DNA of 64,000 nucleotides from Parapedobacter tibetensis (GTDB lineage Bacteria; Bacteroidota; Bacteroidia; Sphingobacteriales; Sphingobacteriaceae), in contig NZ_JAMXBE010000002.1 in the NCBI RefSeq assembly GCF_024704835.1, forward strand, positions 434,001 to 498,000, given 5' to 3'. Below the pieces are notes generated by a model. It did not search any database and was not told the DNA's origin. It saw nothing but the letters and a program-made list of their open reading frames with translations. Positions 1 through 8,679 of the stretch are shown here, one piece after another. The translations under genes and the position numbers were made by a program. Every line of letters begins with the position of its first letter. The stretch's first letter is position 1.

Positions 1-2609
1 TTGCGCCGGATATTATTGTTCTGCCCCAATAGGTCATAAACATTCAGGCTGATTTCAGCCCATTCGCTTTTTAGCAATTTTTTCCCGATGGACATGTTTA
101 CGAGCAAGATACTATTGTCATAGCCTTCGGAAAGCCCGGTGTTAAGCTGATGGTTGATATCCAGCCGATATACGAGGCCTTGCCAAAGGATCCAGTTATA
201 ATTGATGCGCGTACTTTGGTTGAAATAATTGTTGCTCAATGCCGGACGGAGCGAATTTCTAACGGTATTATAGGCTGAGCGAGTCCAGATATTGAAGTCA
301 ATACGGTCACTTATGTTGCTGCTTAGCGATAAGCCACCGCTATAATGCATCGAGTTTACCGCGTTTACTTCTTCATTAATCATCCCCGGGCTATGGCTAT
401 AACGGATACCACCATGGATATTGAAATTAGAAGGGATAAAGCGAACGGGTATGCCGTAATTGAAATACGACCGCAGGTCCCAATATCCATCGAGGTTTAC
501 CGGCCGGGTTAGCTGTGAACCACGTTCTAGAACAATGCCTTCGGCAACTTCCGTGGGCTCCTCGGCGATCGTGGTACTGCTGACTACATTGTTCGCAGTG
601 AATGACGATTGGATATGGGCAAAGAAACTCTGCGCTGATTGCGGACTGTAACTTCGGTACCGCAGCCGCAACCTATTGCTGTATGATTGGTCGAGGTTCG
701 GATTTCCTGTGCGGAGATGCAAGGGGTTGGAGTTATCAATGACTCCCTGTAAATCGCCAATAGACGGCGTATTGGTTCGGGCATCGTAATCGAATTCTAA
801 ATTCTTGGAGTCCGTGAATTCATAGTCTACCCGGACTGATGGCAATAGGCTTTTGAATGTTCGCTCCAAGATAAACGGGCTAGGAAATTCCTGATCGTTT
901 TTCAACTGGGTATGCTGAAATTCCGCCTCCACTTGTACACGGAGTTTCTCCAGTCGGTATTGGTAGCCCATTTCAGCTTCCTGCGACAGGTACGTGCTGT
1001 TGAACGTATTGCTCAATGCGGTATCGAGATGCCTTGAAGTGCCCTCACCGCCTAAATCATCGATGTTATAGGTTAGCTTGTCTGAATCATTGTTATTGTT
1101 GCCGATTTCATATTCAAGCTCGATGATTCCGTTTCTACCGATTGGTTCGGTATAGGAGAGGTCCGTTTCCCAAGAAAAGCCCTTGCGGGCCCGCGTCGTA
1201 TGCTGGTTGATTATTTCTTCACGTTCCTCGGGATCGTAAAACACATTATTCGCTTGCCTATCGGCATCGTCATCATTTCTGTAGTTGCCTGTATGGAGCC
1301 CTACCGTAAGGCTTCGACCTTTTTTCCCCAATCGCCGGCTGTAAAACAACCGGTTGTCAAAATCAATATCAGTATTATGGGCTACTAAACCATTTTCTGT
1401 TTGATTGACAGGGCCATTTGCTGACACTGTATTCCCACTAAAATACGTGTTTTCCCTGTCTGCTTGTGTCGAAAAATTTGGCCGTATTAAGATTCGGTTG
1501 TTACTGTCAATATTGTATTCGAAACGCATATTGAATTGATGCTCCACATTCCTACGTGTATTATTACTCGATTCAGTATAGACCTGTCCATCGTCATCAG
1601 GCAGCACATACTCCCTGATCAACGAAGCTTCGCCTACGTTTTTCCGGTGGTTGAAGAGGTAGCTGGCATTGACTTCAATCTTCTCCCCCCAATCATCACT
1701 GAAATTCATCCCGATGCGGTTGGTATTGATGATGCCGTTTTGTGGGTGCGTTTCGCCTTGGCTGTTGGGATCGGCAGAATAGTCCATCGCGTTGATGTTG
1801 TTAGTCAAGCCGGTTATCGTGATCCGTTGATCTTCATTGAAAGCGTTAACACCAGCCCCTACCGAATACCGATCGGCACTGCCATACCCGGCTGACGACT
1901 TTCCGAATACACCTTTCCTGCTATTGGGCTTGGTAATGATGTTGATGGTCTTTTCCCGTTCACCATCGTCAAATCCGCTCAGTTCAGCTTTATCACTCAT
2001 CTTGTCAAACACCTGGATGCTTTCAATAATCTCAGCAGGTAAATTTTGCAGTGCAGCTTTGACATCTGTTCCGAAAAACGGTTTACCATCAACGAGGATT
2101 TGTACGATATTCTCGCCCTGCGCTTGGATGCTGCCATCCTCCGTTCTGATGCCTGGCATTTTTTCAATCAAACTTTGAGCACTGGCATCTTTCATGGTTT
2201 TAAACGCAGCGGCGTTAAACTGCGTGGTGTCGCCCTTCTGTTCACCTACGGCGATGCGGGCGTTGATGGTGATTTCCTGAAGCATTCTTGCGCCCGCTTT
2301 AAGATACAGTGCACCAACATCAATATGGCGATTGACCTCAACCGGCTTTTCTATTGTTTCATACCCCAAGTATTGCACGTTCAAGATATAGCCACCTGCA
2401 CGGATGTCTTCAAAATCAAAAGAGCCATCGGAATGTGTCACCATCTCTTGAACCAGCAATGAATCCGTAGCGCTCAAGAGACGGACTGTCACATTCGGAA
2501 ACGGACTGTTATCGCCTGCATCACGAACGACCCCATTGATAGTATGTTGTTGTGAAAAAGCAAGATTAGAACAACAAAAGCAGAGCATGGTATAAATGAA
2601 AAGTCGCAT
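1..2609 (-). CDS. TonB-dependent receptor-like outer membrane beta-barrel protein, C-terminus beyond window
   Basis: The reading frame is open from the ATG at 2609 to the left edge (about 869 codons), so the C-terminal end is missing. It starts with a signal peptide (about residues 1-19, ending CSNLAFSQ). A CarboxypepD-like beta-sandwich follows (about 22-105, typical NGVVRDAGDNSPFPNVTV start), then a plug-like segment (about 120-230) with the motif EKMPGIRTEDGSIQAQGENI and a VLVDGKPFF-like stretch (ILVDGKPFFGTD). The rest is a long aromatic-rich barrel. This is the layout of Bacteroidota outer-membrane receptors without a SusD partner. The substrate cannot be told and no SusD gene is adjacent. 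Confidence in the family is high. Confidence 0.88.
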   Translation of the reverse strand, partial: MRLFIYTMLCFCCSNLAFSQQHTINGVVRDAGDNSPFPNVTVRLLSATDSLLVQEMVTHSDGSFDFEDIRAGGYILNVQYLGYETIEKPVEVNRHIDVGALYLKAGARMLQEITINARIAVGEQKGDTTQFNAAAFKTMKDASAQSLIEKMPGIRTEDGSIQAQGENIVQILVDGKPFFGTDVKAALQNLPAEIIESIQVFDKMSDKAELSGFDDGEREKTINIITKPNSRKGVFGKSSAGYGSADRYSVGAGVNAFNEDQRITITGLTNNINAMDYSADPNSQGETHPQNGIINTNRIGMNFSDDWGEKIEVNASYLFNHRKNVGEASLIREYVLPDDDGQVYTESSNNTRRNVEHQFNMRFEYNIDSNNRILIRPNFSTQADRENTYFSGNTVSANGPVNQTENGLVAHNTDIDFDNRLFYSRRLGKKGRSLTVGLHTGNYRNDDDADRQANNVFYDPEEREEIINQHTTRARKGFSWETDLSYTEPIGRNGIIELEYEIGNNNNDSDKLTYNIDDLGGEGTSRHLDTALSNTFNSTYLSQEAEMGYQYRLEKLRVQVEAEFQHTQLKNDQEFPSPFILERTFKSLLPSVRVDYEFTDSKNLEFDYDARTNTPSIGDLQGVIDNSNPLHLRTGNPNLDQSYSNRLRLRYRSYSPQSAQSFFAHIQSSFTANNVVSSTTIAEEPTEVAEGIVLERGSQLTRPVNLDGYWDLRSYFNYGIPVRFIPSNFNIHGGIRYSHSPGMINEEVNAVNSMHYSGGLSLSSNISDRIDFNIWTRSAYNTVRNSLRPALSNNYFNQSTRINYNWILWQGLVYRLDINHQLNTGLSEGYDNSILLVNMSIGKKLLKSEWAEISLNVYDLLGQNNNIRR

Positions 2610-3117
2610 GAAACGGCAGTATTTATTTTAGTATCCATACAAAGTAAATAAATGTTTACGGACTGCGGGCAAAAAGCTGGGGGAAACACCTACTTCGTAT
2701 CAACTTTGTTAGATCCAGCTTTGAAACCGAGTCATTGAAAGGAAAGCAAGGGCTTCAAAAGGATGGCAGCTGTCAATGATATGCTACAAAACTGAAAATT
2801 AGCAGAAAAATTTGGTTTTTAAGAAAGATTGCTTAACTTAAAAATAAGTTGTTGATAGTTATGTAGTTACAATAAAACTATTGATGTCAATTCGGCTGGC
2901 AAGTATGTAAATCCCGACCTATGTAGATGATATCCTACAAGGGAAATATGCCCAAATACCCACTTTTGACGTAGGATAATTAACACTAAATGACGATGAA
3001 AAGTTAATTTTAGTCATTTTCATCGTGCCCATGCTCAGTATGGTACAAAAAGAAGGCACGCAATTCGCACTCAATTCGTAAGGCATCTTCTTGCTTTCCG
3101 CTTAATAATATGATCAG
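2610..3117. other. Gene-free intergenic region with one hairpin
   Basis: About 500 bases, AT-rich, with no supportable ORF on either strand. It lies between the start of the minus-strand receptor and a small plus-strand gene, so it probably holds promoters for both. No clean TAnnTTTG promoter was found. A perfect 10-base inverted repeat, ACGATGAAAA (2993-3002) and TTTTCATCGT (3017-3026), flanks a 14-base loop. It could be an operator or a weak terminator. Confidence 0.5.
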
Positions 3118-3348
3118 ATGAACAGACACTCAAAAATAACTAATGAATTGATTTTTGTACTCTTTGAGGGTTACGAAGGTGGGTATACGGCAATTGAGGG
3201 CAATGTGGGGTTAGTGGCAATGGGAGATGACGACACAACACTAGAGGAAGCAGTGCGATACGAGGTTGAAAAGTATTATGGAGGCACTTATCATGGTGTT
3301 ATACGCATTCGTAAATTAATGGATAAGGTCATTACTATTGCCCAATAG
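3118..3348 (+). CDS. Small HicB-like domain protein (76 aa)
   Basis: The 76-residue protein has the pattern of small HicB-like proteins, which are often misnamed 2-oxoisovalerate dehydrogenase in Bacteroidota: an early strand, FEGYEGGYTA, a GDD..TLEEAVRYEVEKYY helix, and a terminal strand close to IRIRKLMDKVI. In toxin-antitoxin pairs HicB neutralises the mRNA interferase HicA. No HicA-like ORF (a short basic protein with a conserved His) is visible on either side, so this is a solitary copy. An orphan antitoxin or an unrelated regulatory role are both possible. The family call rests on pattern likeness only. Confidence 0.5.
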   Translation: MNRHSKITNELIFVLFEGYEGGYTAIEGNVGLVAMGDDDTTLEEAVRYEVEKYYGGTYHGVIRIRKLMDKVITIAQ

Positions 3349-3395
3349 TACATGGCGGAAAAGGCCGAGTGCAATAAGAGCAACCGGGTGCAAGG

Positions 3396-3440
3396 CGCAA
3401 AGTCCCCAAACTTGCTTTTTTGCGTCTTAGCGACTTTGCG
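3396..3440. repeat. Intergenic inverted repeat (CGCAAAGT / ACTTTGCG)
   Basis: CGCAAAGT at 3396-3403 is mirrored by ACTTTGCG at 3433-3440 in the gap before the glycosidase gene. The wording around it (tgcgtcttagcgactttgcg) resembles a short intergenic repeat seen scattered in many Bacteroidota genomes. Only this copy was noticed in the window. The function is unknown. Confidence 0.4.
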
Positions 3441-3545
3441 TGAAAAATTTGCAAGCCACTAAGGCTCACGTCGCGAGCAATCGAGCAATGATGAATTTCT
3501 GTTGTGCACCTAGAGCAACCTAGCTAATAAATAATATATTTGTTT

Positions 3546-5555
3546 ATGAATATATTAACCCTTATTTCTATTATTTCGTGTCTTTCTTTATCAAATGTGG
3601 TAAGTGTTGCGCAGCAACCTGTTAGGTTGAAATCACCTAATGGGAATATTGATTTTACATTTCATGTTTCAGGACGTACATTAGCCTATTCTGTTTCTTT
3701 TATGGGTGAGCCGTTGGTTGAATCTTCAGAATTGGCGCTCGATTTCCAAAAAGGGGGAGAATTCGGTTCAGATGTGACGCTTTTGACACCCATCTACCGC
3801 GAAGATACCGAAATATACAAATTGATAGTGGGCAAAGCTAGCCAGGTTGAGCACCCATATCAGGAAGTACTGATACCCTTGCAAGAGCGTAAAGGAGCAA
3901 AGCGACTGGTGAATATTAGGGTGCGGATATTCGATGATGGGCTTGCTTTCCGATATGAGTTTCCCCAACAACCAAATTGGTCGGCCTATACGTTGGTCGA
4001 TGAACATAGCATGTTTAACGTGGCAGGCGATCCATTGGTCACGGCATTGTTTTCGGGGCATTACAATACTAGTCATGAAGGCCGTTACCATAAGATGCCA
4101 TTAAAGGAAGTAGCCATCGATACATTGATCGATATACCTGCATTATTTGAGTTTTCTGAAAACAGGTATATGGCCATTACCGAAGCAGGTTTGAGGGACT
4201 ATGCAGGGATGTACCTGGTGCGGAAAGCAGGGGCAACGCTGGTGAGCCAATTGTCACCATTGCAAGGACAGCAAATGGTGAAGGTAAATGCAACCCTGCC
4301 GCACCATACGCCTTGGAGGGTATTGATGATTGGTGATGAGATAGGCAAGCTGTTGGAGTCCCATATCTTGACCAGTTTGAACGAACCTCCCGCAGACATG
4401 GATTGGTCGTGGGTCAAACCCGGAAAAACATCCTTCCATTGGTGGAATGGCGATCAAGTACCCGATACCACGTTCGCTCCAGGAGTCAATTTCGAAACAA
4501 ATAAGTACTACATAGATTTTTGCGCAAGAAACGGGATTGAATATCATTCCGTTATCGGCTATGGTGGGGTATCATGGTATTACAATGACGGATTTAGCTA
4601 TGCGGATAGTGGGCCGAATGCAGACGTGACCAAGCCCCTGCCATCACTTGAGATAGAGAAAATATGCAATTATGCCGCCCAAAAGGGAGTTGGGATCCAC
4701 GTGTGGGTACACTGGGAGGCACTGTACCAAAACATAGACGCTGCGCTTTCCCAGTTTGAACGTTGGGGTATTCGCGGCATGATGGTAGATTTTCTGAACC
4801 GTGATGATCAGCAAATGGTGAATATACAGGAAGAAATATTGCGGAAATCTGCTAAGCATAAACTATACGTGCAGTTTCATGGCTCATTTAAACCCACTGG
4901 CCTGCATCGCACTTATCCCAATGAGTTCACCCGCGAAGGCACGTTCAATTACGAACACAATAAGTGGGGGAAAGATCCCATTAGCCCCGACCACGACTTG
5001 GATATTGTCTTTACACGATTGTTGGCAGGGGCTTCGGACTATCATTTGGGTGGTTTCAAGGCGGTAACGGAAGCCGAGTATCGGCCGTTATACACCAAGC
5101 CAATGATGATTGGTACACGGTGCCATATGCTGGCGATGTATGTGGTGTTAGAAAGTTATTTGCAGATGGTTGCTGATGCTCCTTCACACTACGAAGGACA
5201 GCCCGGGTTTGAATTCCTGCAACAGGTGCCAACGGTATGGGATGAAACCCGTGTGCCAGCCGCGCAGATGGGCCAATATGCGGTTGTCGCCCGTCGCAAA
5301 GGAGATGTCTGGTATATCGGTGCGATTAATGGTAGTCAGCAACGAATTATCGGTGTGCCGCTTAGTTTTTTATCCAGTGGTCAGTACCGTGCGGTTCGAT
5401 ATAAGGATGCACCTGATTCGGTTCAGCACCCCAATCAGTTGGTCAAAGAAGAAAGTATAGTAGAAAGCGATGACATCATCCAGATGAACCTGATTGGTGG
5501 AGGAGGGGAGGTTTTACAGCTGGAACCCATTGTGTCTGTTGAACTTAACGATTAG
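3546..5555 (+). CDS. Glycoside hydrolase family 97, probable retaining alpha-glycosidase
   Basis: About 669 residues. A signal peptide is followed by the GH97 N-terminal beta-sandwich (VRLKSPNGNIDFTFHVSG), a TIM barrel and a C-terminal beta domain. In the barrel, GMMVDFLNRDDQ places Asp near residue 415 where the retaining GH97 subgroup has its nucleophile. FHGSFKPTGLHRTYPNEF then leads to a Glu near residue 464 as likely acid/base. Inverting SusB-type enzymes lack this Asp. The predicted role is periplasmic release of alpha-linked galactose or glucose; the exact sugar cannot be read. The ATG at 3546 is preferred to a TTG six bases earlier. The gene stands alone, with no SusCD pair. Confidence 0.9.
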   Translation: MNILTLISIISCLSLSNVVSVAQQPVRLKSPNGNIDFTFHVSGRTLAYSVSFMGEPLVESSELALDFQKGGEFGSDVTLLTPIYREDTEIYKLIVGKASQVEHPYQEVLIPLQERKGAKRLVNIRVRIFDDGLAFRYEFPQQPNWSAYTLVDEHSMFNVAGDPLVTALFSGHYNTSHEGRYHKMPLKEVAIDTLIDIPALFEFSENRYMAITEAGLRDYAGMYLVRKAGATLVSQLSPLQGQQMVKVNATLPHHTPWRVLMIGDEIGKLLESHILTSLNEPPADMDWSWVKPGKTSFHWWNGDQVPDTTFAPGVNFETNKYYIDFCARNGIEYHSVIGYGGVSWYYNDGFSYADSGPNADVTKPLPSLEIEKICNYAAQKGVGIHVWVHWEALYQNIDAALSQFERWGIRGMMVDFLNRDDQQMVNIQEEILRKSAKHKLYVQFHGSFKPTGLHRTYPNEFTREGTFNYEHNKWGKDPISPDHDLDIVFTRLLAGASDYHLGGFKAVTEAEYRPLYTKPMMIGTRCHMLAMYVVLESYLQMVADAPSHYEGQPGFEFLQQVPTVWDETRVPAAQMGQYAVVARRKGDVWYIGAINGSQQRIIGVPLSFLSSGQYRAVRYKDAPDSVQHPNQLVKEESIVESDDIIQMNLIGGGGEVLQLEPIVSVELND

Positions 5556-5688
5556 CTTGTTCTGTTCCGAACCACGCTCAATTGTCACATCACTGATACG
5601 GCAATCTGATAAATGAACCTAATTTTTTGTGTTAATACAATATTTTGTATTTTTACACCATCGTACTGAACCATTCGAAAGCCACTTT

Positions 5689-7176
5689 ATGGAAATAAAG
5701 AGATACCCATTCCAAGACCTTTCTACGCCGCTACTACACGGGGAAGAGTGGAAAGACATCCCGAACGCCGGAGGACACTATCAGATTTCAAACAAAGGTA
5801 GGGCACGAAGGTTGGCCCACAACAAGAAGACCAAGCAAGGGATAAGCGTGTCATTACCCGCTTTGATTTTGTGCCAACAGGTACAGCCGAGTTACAATTC
5901 GTACACGAAAGATTACAGGTTTTACCTGCGCTTTTCCGTCACGATTAACGATAAGCGAATTAAAATCAATACCGCACGATTCGTTTATTATTGCTTCGTC
6001 GCGCCTTTCGACCTTAAAAACCTCAACCATATTATCTTATACCGGGATAATGATTCCCTCAATGTGTCCCCAGAAAACCTGTATTTGGGTGATCCCAAGG
6101 AAAAGGTTAAACGGATGATTGATAACAACCGCAGCAAAGATATGCGGTCCAAACTAAGTCCTGAAGAGCGCGAAGCCCGACAGCAAGCGCAGAAGAAGCG
6201 TAGCCAGGAAAAATCGAACGACAATTTGATTAGCCAATATGACTTGGAGGGCAATCTTATCCGTAGCTATGTCGATGCCGGAGCAGCATCCAAAGCAGTC
6301 AAGCTCAGCGCCTCACATATCGGCTCAGCGGCCAAAAACCGGGGCAGGTATACGGCAGGGGGATACCTTTGGCGGCGGGGCAAAGCGCCAATAATCGATA
6401 TTTCCGAAATTAAAGAAAAACTGGTAGGCATCCAGTCGAAACCGCAAGCCAAAGCCCAATGTATAGGGCAATATGACTTGCAGGGCAAATTGATCCGGAC
6501 ATTCCCCAATGCCCGAGCGGCCAGTTCCCACCTGGGCATGTTGAGCGATTCCAGCATCCGGGCGGCCACCAACGGCAAACAACACACCAGCCAAGGCTTC
6601 ATTTGGCGCAGGGGCGACGCCCCAAAAATTACGATAAAGAAAAGCACTTCCAATAAGTCTTCCCGTTTTTCTCCGTTGTCCGCTGAGGAGTTGAAAATCA
6701 CACAGTACGATTTTGACGGCATCCGTATCCGAACATATGCGGGCGTTAATGCAGCCAGTAGAGAAACAGGCATTTCCCGGTCGAGCATTCAACGTGCATT
6801 GAAAAAGGAATACGTTACTGGGAGTGGCTACCTGTGGCAGCACGGAGAGGCGCTGCGGATAGACCTCCGCCCGTTTAAGCAACACCCCGGATTTAATAGT
6901 TCTGCACTGGGGCGCCATTTGGAGGCTAAGCGGCAAAAAAATCTCGAGAAGATGGCTGGACGGATGGGCGGCGAAATCCGCAGTACGCCGTCACGCTCGG
7001 TGATCAGCTTATTGGAGGAAGCAGAGGCCAGAGGCTTCGAAAAAGGGAAAATCATGGTTTTGGATAACCTTATCCATCAGTTTGGTTTCAGTAATGAGGA
7101 GGCGGCTCGGGCCGCTGGCGTCCCTGTGGAGCTGGTACAAGGGGTTCGCGAGGCCGTACTTCAGCACCAGAAGTAG
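5689..7176 (+). CDS. NUMOD4 / HNH-like / triple NUMOD1 protein with a C-terminal helical tail
   Basis: From the ATG at 5689 the protein has 495 residues. NUMOD4 lies at about 19-41 (EEWKDIPNAGGHYQISNKG). An HNH_3-like stretch at about 95-140 keeps LNHI and ENL but is otherwise loose, so nuclease activity is doubtful. A basic linker leads to three NUMOD1 repeats at about 180-230, 257-310 and 335-390. Each repeat starts QYD..G and ends in a YLW or FIW motif. NUMOD motifs are DNA-recognition modules of homing endonucleases. The tail (about 425-495, AEARGFEKGKIMVLDNLIHQ) resembles the helical C-terminus of Rpn/PD-(D/E)XK transposase-like proteins. A tandem repeat array starts 18 bases after the stop. 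The function is unknown. Confidence 0.8.
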   Translation: MEIKRYPFQDLSTPLLHGEEWKDIPNAGGHYQISNKGRARRLAHNKKTKQGISVSLPALILCQQVQPSYNSYTKDYRFYLRFSVTINDKRIKINTARFVYYCFVAPFDLKNLNHIILYRDNDSLNVSPENLYLGDPKEKVKRMIDNNRSKDMRSKLSPEEREARQQAQKKRSQEKSNDNLISQYDLEGNLIRSYVDAGAASKAVKLSASHIGSAAKNRGRYTAGGYLWRRGKAPIIDISEIKEKLVGIQSKPQAKAQCIGQYDLQGKLIRTFPNARAASSHLGMLSDSSIRAATNGKQHTSQGFIWRRGDAPKITIKKSTSNKSSRFSPLSAEELKITQYDFDGIRIRTYAGVNAASRETGISRSSIQRALKKEYVTGSGYLWQHGEALRIDLRPFKQHPGFNSSALGRHLEAKRQKNLEKMAGRMGGEIRSTPSRSVISLLEEAEARGFEKGKIMVLDNLIHQFGFSNEEAARAAGVPVELVQGVREAVLQHQK

Positions 7177-7193
7177 GGCAGGCTGGGGGCACT

Positions 7194-7790
7194 GGAACCG
7201 TTCGCATTCCAGCTGGGTTCAGGTACATTTCACCCAGGCCCGGTAATACTTCGACTGGTTTGCTTCCAACATGGCCATGGAACCGTTCGCATTCCAGTTG
7301 GGTTCGGGTACATTTCACCCAGGCCCGGTAATACTTCGACTGGTTTACTTCCGACATGGCCATGGAACCGTTCGCATTCCAGTTGGGTTCGGGTACATGT
7401 CACCCCAATACCGTCCGTACTCCGCACGGCTTGTTTCCTACATGGCCATGGAATCGTTCGCGTTCCAGATGGGTTCAGGTACATTTCACCCAGGCCCGGT
7501 AATACTTCGACTGGTTTACTTCCGACATGGCCTTGGAACCGTTCGCATTCCAGTTGGGTTCGGGTACATGTCACCCAGGCCCGGTAATACTTCTACTGGT
7601 TTACTTCCGACATGGCCATGGAACCGTTCGCATTCCAGTTGGGTTCGGGTACATTTCACCCCAATACCGTCCGTACTCCGCACGGCTTGTTTCCAACATG
7701 GCCATGGAATCGTTCGCGTTCCAGATGGGTTCAGGTACATTTCACCCAGGCCCGGTAATACTCCGGATGGTTTACTTCCGGCATTCCCAT
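7194..7790. repeat. Seven-unit tandem repeat array (85-86 bp units, nested 256-bp duplication)
   Basis: Units start at 7194, 7279, 7364, 7450, 7535, 7620 and 7706, each with GGAAYCGTTCGC. There are three unit types, in the order A, A, B, C, A, B, C. Units 2-4 (7279-7534) and 5-7 (7535-7790) are therefore two copies of a 256-base block. Most unit junctions carry the palindrome CATGGCCATG. A-type units also contain a CCAGT...ACTGG inverted pair. Because 85 is not a multiple of 3 the reading frame rotates from unit to unit, so a repeat-protein gene is unlikely even though several frames lack stops. Confidence 0.95.
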
Positions 7791-8039
7791 AAAACCGGTT
7801 GGGCGTTGCATGGATCCGTTCCGGCGTGGAACGGGTTTATGTCTAGCGCTGTGATGGCACCAAAGCAAATCCAGCTGAAGATTACGCCTAAGCAAAACGC
7901 GGGGTGTTACCCAGCGATTTTCTATAGCGACATCGGTTCAACGGTCTTCTATGTCTTCTATTTGATTAAACTGTTGACGTGATCAATGCCGGTGCACTAC
8001 AAATAGGCTGGGTACCTCTTGAAAATTGGCCAGTGCCTA

Positions 8040-8265
8040 TTGCCTGCGCCGAGGGCTATAAAACAATTGCTTTCTCAAAAAATCCTTCATTTCCTTCTTC
8101 AGCTAACCTTCTTGAGCAAGGAGGAATGACCCTTGAAACAGCTACACCCTTTTTGTCGATGCCGCCATAGGCACCGGTGCAGCTCCAAAAACACCGGTTT
8201 GCCCTTCATGGGGAAATCGGGTATTCTTTTGCATAAGTATCTCTCAAACACTTTGCCTTGGTGGG
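8040..8265 (-). pseudogene. Remnant of an ISAon1-type transposase N-terminal ORF
   Basis: On the minus strand DFPMKGKPVFLELHRCLW matches the pattern DFPxxGKxVxLxxxRxxW, remembered from the N-terminal ORF of ISAon1-family elements. Downstream, after a frame change, LLAQEG and KEMKDFLRK match the family's next conserved block (VAQGTRMTQEF..FLKEI), with a stop inside. The frameshift plus stop indicate a dead copy. No terminal inverted repeats were identified. Identification is by recalled pattern only. Confidence 0.4.
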
Positions 8266-8295
8266 AGTGTGGCTGTATACACGTTATGGAGGTAA

Positions 8296-8424
8296 GCCCA
8301 CCGGAGATTTTATAGATTCCCCGCACTTACAGCGGCCGAAATGCTGGCCATTCTCGAGGATATCGGCGGCGATGCGCGATTTGAGTTGCAGGAAAATCGG
8401 ATAATCGTGCGCAAGGCCAATTGA
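8296..8424 (+). pseudogene. Fragment of unknown gene (C-terminal end)
   Basis: An open stretch without a start codon ends at a TGA at 8422 and reads MLAILEDIGGDARFELQENR followed by IIVRKAN. A helix followed by a strand-like terminal IIVRK resembles the end of STN or FecR-C-terminal domains. This is a weak likeness and chance is possible. Confidence 0.2.
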
Positions 8425-8430
8425 AAGGGG

Positions 8431-8595
8431 CTATCGCAGCATCAACCTCAAATTAAATCCGAAATTGGCATACGAGAAGGCAATCGGTATTTTTTGCTTT
8501 CCACAGACCTGATGGTGCCGCTGGTGTAACGAGCTGTTTTCTTCGTGGCGAATAGGGATTTCCTTTTGGAACAAGACGTGGGGTTTAGCCAACAT
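8431..8595 (-). pseudogene. Possible remnant of an outer-membrane protein C-terminus
   Basis: A 54-codon minus-strand frame ends IAFSYANFGFNLRLMLR, which has the alternating aromatic pattern of a final beta-barrel strand. The rest of the peptide is not recognisable and an in-frame stop lies just upstream. It is probably gene debris; coding status is doubtful. Confidence 0.2.
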
Positions 8596-8679
8596 GTCGG
8601 GAAATATTGGTATCTTTCAGGGTGCTTTATCAGCTAACTTTGTCATGTACCCACATATGTTAATAGAAAGGAAAACAAC

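Larger units (their letters stand above)
7791..8679. other. Gene-poor stretch with decayed gene fragments
   Basis: No intact gene is convincing here. A short hairpin, CCGTTCC (7816-7822) with GGAACGG (7828-7834), follows the repeat array. Three possible remnants are listed separately: an insertion-sequence ORF (about 8040-8265, minus), a C-terminal fragment (8296-8424, plus) and a barrel-like C-terminus (8431-8595, minus). TAACTTTG at 8635-8642 matches the Bacteroidota -7 box and may serve the lipoprotein gene at 8680, but no well-spaced -33 box is present. Confidence 0.5.

Noticed and set aside
460-2462. Several plus-strand ORFs of 60-140 codons
   Set aside because: They lie opposite the long open receptor frame, have no recognisable features and are mirror frames of it.
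3535-3542. TATATTTG as the promoter of the GH97 gene
   Set aside because: It ends only four bases before the ATG, so transcription would begin after the start codon, and there is no spaced -33 box.
3118-3545. HicA-HicB toxin-antitoxin pair
   Set aside because: No HicA-like ORF was found in any frame around the HicB-like gene.
7194-7790. CRISPR array
   Set aside because: The units are contiguous 85-86 base repeats with no unique spacers and no cas genes nearby.
7194-7790. Repeat-protein gene on either strand, or a diversity-generating retroelement
   Set aside because: The 85-base unit shifts frame at every copy, there is no plausible start or signal, and no reverse transcriptase gene is present.
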